This document shows, piece by piece, positions 1 to 7,974 of a stretch of DNA of 32,605 nucleotides. Positions within the stretch are counted from its first letter, which is position 1; each line of letters starts with the position of its first letter. Origin of the DNA: Dysgonamonadaceae bacterium (GTDB lineage Bacteria; Bacteroidota; Bacteroidia; Bacteroidales; Azobacteroidaceae); the NCBI GenBank assembly GCA_031272085.1, contig JAISUN010000013.1, forward strand, positions 1-32,605, in the 5' to 3' direction. Under the pieces are notes generated by a model, which was not told the DNA's origin, searched no databases, and was given only the letters and a program-made list of their open reading frames with translations. A program made the translations under genes and the position numbers.

Positions 1-380
1 ATATCGACGTATGAGCCGTCGAAAACGCCTTCGGTAATGCAAAGCGTGTGAATATCGGAGTCTTTGACAAGATATTCGAGTTCGTTCTGCTTGTAACTTG
101 TATTGACCGTAACCGCCACCGCGCCGATTTTTGCCGCAGCGTAGAGGAAAGTGAGCCAGTCGGGCACGTTGGTTGCCCAGATTCCGACGTGAGTGCCGTT
201 TCCGCAACCTATGGAAATCAGTCCTTTTGCCATATTATCGACCCGCTCGTTGAACTGCTTCCAAGTGAAACGAAGGTCGCGGTCGGAATAGACCAAATAT
301 TCTTTGTCGGGCGTTGTGGCAGCCCAGTGTTCGAGCCAGTCGCCGAGAGTGTGTGTTGATAAGGCTAAATCAGTATTCAT
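1..380 (-). CDS. AMP-dependent acyl-CoA synthetase, N-terminal part (runs off window)
   Basis: Reading the minus strand from the ATG at 378-380 gives an open frame of 126 codons to the window edge, beginning MNTDLALSTHTLGDWLEHWA. It continues with text typical of the N terminus of the ANL superfamily of adenylate-forming enzymes: a DKEYLVYSDRDLRFTW strand, a GTHVGIWATNVPDW segment and an AAAKIGAVAVTVNTSY segment. Such enzymes activate a carboxylic acid with ATP and transfer it to CoA. The catalytic P-loop and adenylation motifs lie outside the window, so the substrate (fatty acid or other acid) cannot be told. The start lies 7 bp after the stop of the XRE-cupin gene, so the two are almost certainly one operon. 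The family call is firm; the exact substrate is unknown. Confidence 0.9.
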   Translation of the reverse strand, partial: MNTDLALSTHTLGDWLEHWAATTPDKEYLVYSDRDLRFTWKQFNERVDNMAKGLISIGCGNGTHVGIWATNVPDWLTFLYAAAKIGAVAVTVNTSYKQNELEYLVKDSDIHTLCITEGVFDGSYVD

Positions 381-387
381 TTTCAAA

Positions 388-966
388 TTAAATCGGAGTA
401 TAAACAGCCGCCAAAATTTTAGCCCCTTTCTCGTCGGCAGCGTGGACGTGATGAGCAACTATGGAATCGTAATATATGCTGTCGCCCTCGTCGAGGCGGT
501 AAGTGCTTGTGCCGTAGATGATTTCGAGCGAACCTTCGAGGCAAAACAAAAATTCTTCGCCCTCGTGCGACGAGAGTTGGAATTCTTCGGCTTCCCGTCG
601 CGGAGCAACCGTGATGAAAAAGGGTTCGAGATGTCTGTCCGACTTGTCGGAAGCGAGCGAAAAATAGTCCATGTGCGTATGCGAAGAGGCCTGCGTAGTG
701 GAAAAACTGACCGATTTGCGGTAATTTTCGCGTCGGGAAACGACAGGGCCTATGTTGTCGCTGTCGTCGAGGAAGGTGCCGGGGCGCACGCCAAGGGCGC
801 GGGCAATCTTAATCAGCGGCGACAGGGACGGAAAATCGCGGTTTTCTTCAATGCTTTCAATTTGCAGGCGGTCGAGGCCTGAGCGTTGCGACAGTTCATC
901 GAGGGATATGGACTTTGCTTCGCGCATCGTTTTTATCCGTGAACCTACTAATTTATCAGTTTTCAT
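388..966 (-). CDS. XRE-family regulator with C-terminal cupin domain
   Basis: 192 residues. Residues about 8-65 form a helix-turn-helix of the Cro/XRE type (IKTMREAKSISLDELSQRSG, then a recognition-helix region and the SLSPLIKIARALGV segment). Residues about 110-190 are a cupin: the stretch with HEGEEFLFCLEGSLEIIYG, the turn LDEGDSIYYDS and a following HHVHA. This XRE-cupin layout is known in regulators that sense a small molecule through the beta barrel. It is the first gene of a two-gene operon with the acyl-CoA synthetase, so it probably controls that enzyme and possibly itself; that is inference from position. A promoter-like pair sits just upstream. Nothing looks broken. Confidence 0.9.
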   Translation of the reverse strand: MKTDKLVGSRIKTMREAKSISLDELSQRSGLDRLQIESIEENRDFPSLSPLIKIARALGVRPGTFLDDSDNIGPVVSRRENYRKSVSFSTTQASSHTHMDYFSLASDKSDRHLEPFFITVAPRREAEEFQLSSHEGEEFLFCLEGSLEIIYGTSTYRLDEGDSIYYDSIVAHHVHAADEKGAKILAAVYTPI

Positions 967-1025
967 TCAAAAAATATTTAGAATTGTAATTATTTTGTTC
1001 TTTTTGCTTTTAATTTTTTAGCCTG

Positions 1026-1056
1026 CAAATGTAATACAAAATTTTGTAACGGCAAA
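1026..1056 (-). promoter_or_regulatory. Bacteroidota-type promoter for the XRE-cupin operon
   Basis: On the minus strand a TTTG (1056-1053) is followed after 19 bp by TACATTTG (1033-1026). This fits the Bacteroidota -33 TTTG / -7 TAnnTTTG pattern. It lies about 60 bp before the start codon at 966. Confidence 0.6.
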
Positions 1057-1069
1057 AATATATAATAAA

Positions 1070-1102
1070 AAAACCGGCGCAGAACGATTCCGAGCCGGTT
1101 TT
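1070..1102 (-). terminator. Rho-independent terminator after the first GLUG gene
   Basis: Perfect 9-bp arms (AAAACCGGC at 1070-1078 and GCCGGTTTT at 1094-1102) with a 15-base loop. Read on the minus strand the hairpin runs into a T-rich tract (complement of the A run at 1067-1073). It ends transcription from the GLUG gene whose stop is at 1128, separating it from the XRE operon. Confidence 0.85.
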
Positions 1103-1127
1103 CGTGTTTAAAGAAAGCGTTTTCAGC

Positions 1128-2603
1128 CTAAAAAACTACTTTTGCTTTCTGGTTTCCTGCCGAAACAATATAAACTCCGTGAGCCGGAAGTTTCACGCTC
1201 ACAGTTTCTCCCGCAGCCTTACGGCTGTAAACCGGAATACCCTGTGCGTTGTAAACCGTAACTGTCTGGCCAAGAGCGTAACCGCTGATTTTCAGCAGTC
1301 CGCCTGCTGCAACTGCTTTCAAAGTTTGAGCGGCTGCAACGGCCTGAATGCCGGTTATGTCGTCGCCTCCTGCAACTCCTCTCAAAATGGGATAATCATT
1401 ACCTTCGTCTATTGCCCAGACGTCGGTAAAATTCCATCCGATAGCCTCGTAAGTAGCCTTTTGTTTCAGTTCGGCTTCTGTCTTGTCAAGCCCGGAGCCA
1501 CCTGTGGCGCTTGTGCTTGAAACAGTAGCGCCTTTAACAATCATTTCCGAATATCCTAAATTGTCGGCTATTACGATATAACCGCCCGACGTGTGCGAAG
1601 GATAAATACGTGCTGCGGTGCCGGCGTTTATCAGTTCGGTATTGGCGGCAACGCAACTTGAAATTGTTATGGGATTAACGGTGCCTCCTCTATCGTAGAG
1701 CCGTCCCGATATTCCTCCAACTCTGGCATCGGCGCTGCTTGCTCCGTCAACAGTGCCTTGCGTCAAGCATCGAGTAATGGTAACGGGGTCGTAATCGGCG
1801 GCAGATTGATAGGGCCGGCCGACTATGCCGCCCAAAAAATTGGCTCCCGACTCTCTTGTGGTAGCAATATCGGCATTTACCGAACAGTCTGATACTGTAA
1901 TGCTTCCGCCTGCGTTATTTCCGGCTGCCAGTTGGCCTGCAATTCCGCCTGCATAAAGAAATGCGCCGTTGATGTTGCCTGTTGCGGTGCATTTAGTTAT
2001 GTTGATTTTGCTTTTGCCTCCGGTGTAGATAATGGCATAACCAACAATTCCTCCTGCAAAGTTGTCGCCTGCCGCCTCGCTTAATACCCATGCGTCTTTT
2101 ACTAAAATATTGGAAATTGTAACATCTTCTGTGCCGACAGCATAGATGTAGCCGACCAAAGTTCCCGCATAACAAGCGCCGTCGCCTGTGCCGACATTGA
2201 TAAGCGGCTCTTCAAGAATTAGGTTTTTGATAGTTGCGCCGGAGCCTATAACCCCAAACAGACTGGGATAGGTAACATAGCCGGAAGCCGCTGCAAGATA
2301 ACTGTAAGTCAGGCCGGATATTGTGTGTCCGTCGCCGTCGAAAACGCCCATAAAAGCGCCTGCCCTCGTTGTGCAAATGCCTTGCCAGTTCAGGCCGCTC
2401 ATGTCGATGTCGTTAGCGAGTTTGAAATAAACGCCTACCTGCGCTCCATAACCGGAAATTGCTTTTAAATCGTCCGTAGTTTTAATAAGATACGGGTTGT
2501 CCGATGTCCCGCTGCCGCCTGATTGTGCAAAAACAGACAAAGTGAACAGCGATAAAGTGATAGCGATAACGCTTTTTGCCAAAATAGAGTAAATCTTTTT
2601 CAT
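1128..2603 (-). CDS. Secreted GLUG-repeat protein with C-terminal sorting-type domain
   Basis: 491 residues from the ATG at 2601-2603; a longer frame from 2663 exists, but the chosen start gives a clean signal peptide (MKKIYSILAKS, hydrophobic core, cut after VFA). The mature start SGGSGTSDNPYLIKT and KLANDIDMSG is the entry motif shared by all four GLUG proteins here. The body (about residues 90-370) holds repeated G-x-x-G-Y/G-I-V-G strands with short Cys-containing turns, as in GLUG-motif beta-helix surface proteins. The last 70 residues carry the shared tail ending LPAHGVYIVSAGNQKAKVVF, a sandwich domain of the kind used for T9SS export and surface attachment. Role unknown, probably adhesion or binding at the cell surface. 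A promoter-like box lies upstream and a terminator after it, so it can be its own unit. Confidence 0.85.
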   Translation of the reverse strand: MKKIYSILAKSVIAITLSLFTLSVFAQSGGSGTSDNPYLIKTTDDLKAISGYGAQVGVYFKLANDIDMSGLNWQGICTTRAGAFMGVFDGDGHTISGLTYSYLAAASGYVTYPSLFGVIGSGATIKNLILEEPLINVGTGDGACYAGTLVGYIYAVGTEDVTISNILVKDAWVLSEAAGDNFAGGIVGYAIIYTGGKSKINITKCTATGNINGAFLYAGGIAGQLAAGNNAGGSITVSDCSVNADIATTRESGANFLGGIVGRPYQSAADYDPVTITRCLTQGTVDGASSADARVGGISGRLYDRGGTVNPITISSCVAANTELINAGTAARIYPSHTSGGYIVIADNLGYSEMIVKGATVSSTSATGGSGLDKTEAELKQKATYEAIGWNFTDVWAIDEGNDYPILRGVAGGDDITGIQAVAAAQTLKAVAAGGLLKISGYALGQTVTVYNAQGIPVYSRKAAGETVSVKLPAHGVYIVSAGNQKAKVVF

Positions 2604-2650
2604 ACACATCTGAATTTTATTTGTTAAACACATAATTAATAATATCCCTG

Positions 2651-2658
2651 CAAATATA
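2651..2658 (-). promoter_or_regulatory. Candidate -7 box for the 491-residue GLUG gene
   Basis: The minus strand reads TATATTTG here, matching TAnnTTTG, about 48 bp before the start at 2603. No convincing -33 TTTG is visible at the right distance. Confidence 0.45.
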
Positions 2659-2752
2659 AACAAATATTTTGTAAATAAAGTGGAAAAGTAGAAAAATATT
2701 ATAAATTTTCCATATTTTCTGGAAATATTTCAGAAAATAATGTCATATAGCG

Positions 2753-2786
2753 AAAAAAGCGGCGCGGAATCAAAATTCTGCGCCGC
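2753..2786 (-). terminator. Rho-independent terminator after the second GLUG gene
   Basis: 12-bp arms (2759-2770 and 2775-2786, GC-rich, one mispair or wobble) close a 4-base loop. On the minus strand the hairpin is followed directly by six T (complement of 2753-2758). It lies 22 bp after the stop of the gene at 2809. Confidence 0.9.
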
Positions 2787-2808
2787 CCGCTATTTACCTG
2801 TTTTCTGT

Positions 2809-4287
2809 TTAAAATAATACTTTTGCTTTCTGGTTTCCTGCCGAAACAATATAAACTCCGTGAGCCGGAAGTTTCACACTGACAGTTTCGCCCGCAGCCT
2901 TACGGCTGTAAACCGGAATACCATGTGCGTTGTAAACTGTAACTGTCTGGCCAAGAGCGTAACCGCTGATTTTCAGCAGTCCGCCTGCCGCAACTGCTTT
3001 CAAAGTTTGAGCGGCTGCAACGGCCTGAATGCCGGTTCCCGAAAAATCGCGGAGCCAAGGCATTGTCGAACCTTCGGTTATATCCCAAACATTGTCCATA
3101 TCCCAGCCGAGGGCAACGTAGGTCGCTTTTTGCATCAGTTGGGCGGATGTTTTCGACGTGCCTATGGAATCGCCGTTTGCAGTTTCTTTTACGCCGTTAA
3201 TCAGCAAATTATCATAAGCCAGATTGTTTTCCGCTACGTATTTTCCGCCGGCCGAATGTGCGCCGAAAATCCTGTGGCTTCTGCCGTCAGGATTTGTAAT
3301 CGTCGTTTGTGCGGCCACGTTATTTGTTAATGTTACCAAATTATCGCTTGCATACGTAGTACAAAGTATAAAACCGGCTATTCCGCCAAGCCTTGCTTCT
3401 TTGTTTATCGGGGCGCTGATTTTCCCTGCGGCAAGATTTTTTTCTATAATTATTTGGTCATAGACGTTTTCGCCGTCGCCTATCTGATTGGGAGCGCCGA
3501 CAATGCCTCCGAGATAGACCAATTCTTCGGTTGTCCGCGTAGTAGTTATATCAACGTCGGTCGAGCAGTTGGAAATAGTGGTGCTGCCTCCAACTTTTGT
3601 TGCATCGGCAACCAATCCGGCTATTCCGCCTGCAAACGAAAGAGAGCCGCTGATAGTTCCCTGTACCGAACAGCGGTTTATGGTAATGCTTGCCGCGCTG
3701 AAATCGCGAATATTGCCCACAATTCCGCCTGTATAGGCGTTTTTTTGAGCATTGTTCGTCAAAGTGAGGTTTTTGAAATGCACATTTTCGATAAGCACGT
3801 CGCTGTTGACGCTGCCTCTTGCGTCAATATACCCGACAAGAGCGCCTGCATTAGCGCTTCCGGCGCCGTCGGTAATATTAACCTGTGCATTTTCAAAAAT
3901 CAGATTTTTGATTACTGCGCCTCTTCCTGCTTTTGAGAAGAAACCTCTCGATTGAGTTGTAGTACTGGTTTGTCCGGCGTCTTTATTGATTTTCAAGCCT
4001 GTGATTTTGTGGCCGTCGCCGTCGAGAGAGCATTGCCAAGTGTCTAAAATTTGCCAGTCGGCGCCGCTCAAATCGATATCGTTTCCGAGTTTGAAATAAT
4101 ATCCGGTAATGTCGGCGGCGGCAAATGTAGCGAGTTCTGTTTCTAATTGAGTTCTATTCGTAATGATGTAGGGGTCGGAAGCCGTACCGCTTCCGCTGGA
4201 AAATTCCTGCGCAACCGCAGGCAGCGCGAAAAGCGTTAATAAAAACGCCGCAGCGCATCTTGCTAAATTGAAGTAATTCTGTTTCAT
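2809..4287 (-). CDS. Secreted GLUG-repeat protein with C-terminal sorting-type domain
   Basis: 492 residues. Signal peptide MKQNYFNLARCAAAFLLTLF with a cut near VAQ. The entry motif SSGSGTASDPYIIT and KLGNDIDLSG is followed by a beta-helix-like body (about 90-400) with recurring GGIVG, GGIAG and VGYI units, the GLUG pattern. The last 70 residues are nearly identical to those of the GLUG protein encoded at 1128-2603: only about six base differences over roughly 215 bp were counted by eye. The bodies differ much more. The start at 4287 is preceded by ACGTGT, like the GTGT before the start codons of the 1128 gene and of the protease gene at 11927. It lies 87 bp after the metallophosphoesterase gene with no -7 box seen between, so it may be reached by read-through. 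Ligand and function are unknown. Confidence 0.85.
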   Translation of the reverse strand: MKQNYFNLARCAAAFLLTLFALPAVAQEFSSGSGTASDPYIITNRTQLETELATFAAADITGYYFKLGNDIDLSGADWQILDTWQCSLDGDGHKITGLKINKDAGQTSTTTQSRGFFSKAGRGAVIKNLIFENAQVNITDGAGSANAGALVGYIDARGSVNSDVLIENVHFKNLTLTNNAQKNAYTGGIVGNIRDFSAASITINRCSVQGTISGSLSFAGGIAGLVADATKVGGSTTISNCSTDVDITTTRTTEELVYLGGIVGAPNQIGDGENVYDQIIIEKNLAAGKISAPINKEARLGGIAGFILCTTYASDNLVTLTNNVAAQTTITNPDGRSHRIFGAHSAGGKYVAENNLAYDNLLINGVKETANGDSIGTSKTSAQLMQKATYVALGWDMDNVWDITEGSTMPWLRDFSGTGIQAVAAAQTLKAVAAGGLLKISGYALGQTVTVYNAHGIPVYSRKAAGETVSVKLPAHGVYIVSAGNQKAKVLF

Positions 4288-4336
4288 ACACGTTTTTTTA
4301 GTTTATTAATTAATGTTTTTTTACCTCTTGCCCCCA

Positions 4337-4357
4337 TACCCCTTTTTTAGGGGGGTA
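4337..4357. repeat. Short inverted repeat between phosphoesterase and GLUG genes
   Basis: TACCCC (4337-4342) and GGGGTA (4352-4357) form a 6-bp stem with a T-rich loop, flanked by further C and G runs. On the minus strand there is no T run after the stem, so it is not a standard terminator for the upstream gene. It may slow polymerase or be processed; no role can be assigned. Confidence 0.4.
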
Positions 4358-4374
4358 GAGGATTGAGGATATTT

Positions 4375-5856
4375 TTATTTCTTTATTTCAAATTTTACTG
4401 TTTCCGCTTTTGCTTTACCTTCGGCAAAAAGCAGATATACTCCGGGCGGGAGGGCGGAAACGTCGAGAGTATCGGCATCGGCAGCAGGTTTAGATGATTT
4501 TACAACCTGTCCGCCAAGCGTGAAGATGGTCAGTTTATCCATTTTCCAGTCCGCAACAACATTCAGAGTTCCGGCAGTAGGATTGGGATAAACTTTCAGT
4601 GAAGCGTCGTCGATTTGCACGGCTTCGATTCCTGTGTTCAAGGGAGTTACGGGCAGTTGCATCTGTTTTTTGGCTTTCTTGTCGTAAAGAATGTAAGTTT
4701 CGCCGTTTTTCAGAATCAAAATCCCGCGTCCGCGGCCTGCCGTCATAGCATTTTGCGTTTGAACATTGACGTTTACAACCCTCGAATCGTACTCGGAATA
4801 AGCAATCGGGCCGTCGCCGTTATTATGTTCCGTATGGCCGATTATTATCCGCTCTACTTCGTATCTTTTCAGCAGGTTGTGCAGATAAGAGATGGAAAGG
4901 TGCAATGTCCGCGGCTCTGTCGGATTTTCGGTATAACCGCCTTTGGCGACATAATCGGGAATCATTCCGCGGTACCAGAGAGGTCCGCCGCTTGATGAAC
5001 TTGTGCCGAACAGGAAACTGTCGCGGCCGCTGGCTCTCATAATTTGCGTACTGACTGTTTGATTCACTTCCGGAATGGAATAATTCCTCAAATAGAAACT
5101 GCCGCTCAAACCGGCGTGAACATACAGGTCGTTGCCGATTATCTGTATCAAATTGCACTCTTTCAGCCAGCGTCCGATTTCGGTATTTTCGTTCAGAAAC
5201 AGCGAACCGTACTGATTCGTCTGATTGAAATATTTTGTGCAAATATCAATGTATTTTTGATAGATATAACCGTTTGAGTAGCAGGACGATGAGTTGCGCA
5301 ATTCCATTTCTTCGTGGTTTCCGTAAACGAAATACACTTCGCCGCCTGCGTCGCGTGCTTCCTGTTGCAGTTTGTAAACAAACCAGAAAATTGTGGTGGC
5401 GTCGTCGCCACGGTCGAGAATATCGCCGATAATCATCAGTTCGTTGTTGCGGAACGCCCAGTTGAGGTTGTCGTCGATAACTCCCGAAGATTTAAGGATA
5501 GAAACAAAGGGCGCCCATTTAGCGTGCGGGTCGCTGATTACGACAAGCGAATCGGGCGCCTCGCGCCGCCAGTCGATGCGCGAAATCGGGTGCAATGTTA
5601 CCTGAAATTTGGAACGTCGTCCCTTATCCGGCTCGTTTACGGTAGAATATACGTCGAAAGTGAAATTTTGCGGCAATTCCGCGTAAACGTCTTCGTGAAT
5701 GTAGCCCAGAGTATCTACTGTAACGACTTTCACGCCTTCCGAAGTATAGAAAATATACGGGCCGTCGGGCTGATTAGGCGAAAGGTCGGGTGATTGCGCC
5801 TTACCGCCTGCAATCAGGACAATAAAAAAACAGAAAAATAATGGTAGTTTTTTCAT
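4375..5856 (-). CDS. Secreted calcineurin-like metallophosphoesterase with T9SS sorting domain
   Basis: 493 residues with a signal peptide (MKKLPLFFCFFIVLIAGGKA). The PPP-type metal-site motifs are all present in order: SDPH (Asp109, His111), GDILDRG (Asp145 onward), GNHE (Asn180, His181), VHAG (His247) and GHTEHN (His341). A GPLWYRG segment near residue 291 recalls Shewanella-like protein phosphatases. The family hydrolyses phosphoesters with two metal ions; the substrate is unknown, and the signal peptide places it outside the cytoplasm. Residues about 410-493 are a classical type A sorting domain (VYPNPTAGTLNV ... LPPGVYLL ... KFEIKK). This differs from the tail of the neighbouring GLUG proteins. 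The start is 2 bp after the stop of the 687-residue GLUG gene, so the two are tightly coupled. Confidence 0.9.
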   Translation of the reverse strand: MKKLPLFFCFFIVLIAGGKAQSPDLSPNQPDGPYIFYTSEGVKVVTVDTLGYIHEDVYAELPQNFTFDVYSTVNEPDKGRRSKFQVTLHPISRIDWRREAPDSLVVISDPHAKWAPFVSILKSSGVIDDNLNWAFRNNELMIIGDILDRGDDATTIFWFVYKLQQEARDAGGEVYFVYGNHEEMELRNSSSCYSNGYIYQKYIDICTKYFNQTNQYGSLFLNENTEIGRWLKECNLIQIIGNDLYVHAGLSGSFYLRNYSIPEVNQTVSTQIMRASGRDSFLFGTSSSSGGPLWYRGMIPDYVAKGGYTENPTEPRTLHLSISYLHNLLKRYEVERIIIGHTEHNNGDGPIAYSEYDSRVVNVNVQTQNAMTAGRGRGILILKNGETYILYDKKAKKQMQLPVTPLNTGIEAVQIDDASLKVYPNPTAGTLNVVADWKMDKLTIFTLGGQVVKSSKPAADADTLDVSALPPGVYLLFAEGKAKAETVKFEIKK

Positions 5857-5858
5857 TA

Positions 5859-7922
5859 TTAATAAATTACTTTAATGTGGTTAATGCTTGTCGAAACAAT
5901 GTAAAGGCCGTGCGCCGGCAATTTTACATTCAGTTCCGAACTGTTGGTTTTTGCGCTGTAAATTTTCACGCCCTGAACGTTGTAAACGCTTACTGTTTCA
6001 TTGAGGGCAAAGCCTTTGATTTTGAGGATTCCGCCGGAAACCGAAACAAGGAGCGGACTTTTTGCAACAGGGGCTTTTATGTCGGTCAAAAGTGGCCCCG
6101 GCTGCCATTTGAAATATGGCGTCGATGTTCCTTCGTCGATTTTCCAGATATTTGCAAAATCCCAATTCGTGAACGTGGCCTGCTGTTTCAGTTCCGTAGC
6201 GGTTTTGTTTGCTCCTGCTGCTATGGAGGCGTCGCTTCCAAGTGCGTTCAAGCCGGTTTTGTTTGAATTGAAAAAGCAATTTTCAATCGTTGCCGCGCCT
6301 GCATCGCTCTGTCCGATAATTCCGCCGACGTTTGAGCCGGTCGTAACGAAAGTCCCTGAAAAATAGCAGTTTGAAACATAGGCAGTATTCGCCGGACTTA
6401 CATAGCCGCATATACCGCCCGCTTGGCTTGCGCCTTCGACAGTACCGATAAAGTAGCAGTTTGAAACGCTGTTGGCAGCCGAACTCCGGATATTTCCGGC
6501 CAATCCGCCGATGTAATTGGTGCCTTTTATATAGCCGCCGGCAAAAACATTCTGAATCGCAACATCAGCGTCGCAATAGCCGACAAGAGCGCCAACGTAA
6601 TTATGGCCGTAAATTCCCTTACTGCCGAGATTAAGCCCCAGATTTTTGATGCTGCTGCCCGCGCCGAGTTGCGCAAACAAGCCGACTTTATCGTTGTAGC
6701 GGTTAAGCCAGAGGCCTTTTATAACGTGGTTATCCCCGTCGAGAACAGCGTAAAAAGTCGTTATATTTCCTGTGGCTGCGCTTAATCCGAACGGCAGCCA
6801 GCCGTCGGCCGGAGCCTCCATATCAATATAGTCGGTCATATCAATATTGTCGGCTAACTTGTAGTAATAAGGCGCATCCGCTGTTCCTGTGTGGCTTCTG
6901 ATGCTGTTCAGTTGAAGCGGAGTAGTTATCAGCCACGGGTTTTCGGCTGTGCCGTCGCCGCCGGCAAATTCTGTCCTGTAATATGGAGTAGTAACGTCTT
7001 CCTGAATTTCCCAGATGTAATCGAAATCCCAATCAACATAAGTTGCCTGTTTTTTCATTTCGGCAAGCGTTTTTCCCGCGTCGGGAGCGACAGATGCGTT
7101 GTTTCCAACGGCATTTAAGCCCGGATTCAAATCCTTGGGGAAGTAGCAACTCGTGATTGTTACGTCGCCTGTGCCTTCGTTCAAGCCGACAAGAGCGCCT
7201 TTATGGCTGCCGGTAGCCGTTACGGTTCCCGAAAAATAAGAATTTTCGATATATCCGGTGCGACTGTCGGCTACATAACCGCCCAAACCGCCGATGGTAT
7301 CGACGCCTTCTACCGTGCCTTCAAAATAGCAGTTGTAAACTTTTTCCGAAGCGCGGCTCCTAATCATTCCCGAAAGGCCGCCGACCGCAACCCGGCCTTT
7401 GACGCTGCCTTTGACGTGTATTTGCGTAAAAGCCACGTTATTGTTGTTGTAGCCGTTTATTGCGCCTACGCGGTCTTTCCCGACAATTCCTCCCTTGGCT
7501 TCATCCAAAATTACTGTCAGGTAATTGACTTTACTGCCGGAACTTAATTTTGCAAATAAAGCAATATGGTTAAATGCAGGCCGGTTAATCCAGAGGCCGG
7601 TTATTTTGTGGTCGCCGCCGTCGAAAATAAGGTACGAGGCGGTTTCAACGCCGCTTTCGTTCAACCCGATAGGCAGCCAGCCGTCCGTCGGCCATTGGGC
7701 ATTGATGTAATCGCTTAAATCAATATCGTTGGCCAAGCGGTAGTAAACTTTGGTATCGCTGCTTTCGCCTAAATGATTGCGAATTTCGCTTAACTGGGCT
7801 GCTGTTTTTATTACCCAGGGGTCAGACGATGTGCCACTTCCGCTCTCGAATTGTGCCTGAACGTTTGAAACGAAAAGGCACAAAACAGCGCAGAACAAAT
7901 ATAATGCTCTTGTATTCAGCAT
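5859..7922 (-). CDS. Secreted GLUG-repeat protein with two tandem repeat modules
   Basis: 687 residues; signal peptide MLNTRALYLFCAVLCLFVSN, cut near VQA. Two copies of the same module follow: the first opens with ESGSGTSSDPWVIKTAAQL and LANDIDLSDYI (about 25-60), the second with AGGDGTAENPWLITTPLQL and LADNIDMTDYI (about 320-360). Each contains DGWLP, GLWINR or GLWLNR, VGALVGY or VGAINGY, and paired NCYF-x-GTVEG GLUG strands, so the gene arose by internal duplication. The end is the shared sorting-type tail (KLPAHGLYIVS, last residues HIKVIY), with the AGNQKAK stretch replaced by a divergent one. It lies 52 bp after the 405-residue GLUG gene and 2 bp before the phosphoesterase gene; all three probably form one transcript. 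Surface binding or adhesion is likely but unproven. Confidence 0.85.
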   Translation of the reverse strand: MLNTRALYLFCAVLCLFVSNVQAQFESGSGTSSDPWVIKTAAQLSEIRNHLGESSDTKVYYRLANDIDLSDYINAQWPTDGWLPIGLNESGVETASYLIFDGGDHKITGLWINRPAFNHIALFAKLSSGSKVNYLTVILDEAKGGIVGKDRVGAINGYNNNNVAFTQIHVKGSVKGRVAVGGLSGMIRSRASEKVYNCYFEGTVEGVDTIGGLGGYVADSRTGYIENSYFSGTVTATGSHKGALVGLNEGTGDVTITSCYFPKDLNPGLNAVGNNASVAPDAGKTLAEMKKQATYVDWDFDYIWEIQEDVTTPYYRTEFAGGDGTAENPWLITTPLQLNSIRSHTGTADAPYYYKLADNIDMTDYIDMEAPADGWLPFGLSAATGNITTFYAVLDGDNHVIKGLWLNRYNDKVGLFAQLGAGSSIKNLGLNLGSKGIYGHNYVGALVGYCDADVAIQNVFAGGYIKGTNYIGGLAGNIRSSAANSVSNCYFIGTVEGASQAGGICGYVSPANTAYVSNCYFSGTFVTTGSNVGGIIGQSDAGAATIENCFFNSNKTGLNALGSDASIAAGANKTATELKQQATFTNWDFANIWKIDEGTSTPYFKWQPGPLLTDIKAPVAKSPLLVSVSGGILKIKGFALNETVSVYNVQGVKIYSAKTNSSELNVKLPAHGLYIVSTSINHIKVIY

Positions 7923-7974
7923 AAAAATATGAATAAGAATTAGTTAAGTTAAAATTAAAAATAAAGCCGCTTTC

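Noticed and set aside
4337-4357. Hairpin as terminator of the phosphoesterase gene
   Set aside because: No T run follows on the minus strand; kept only as an inverted repeat.
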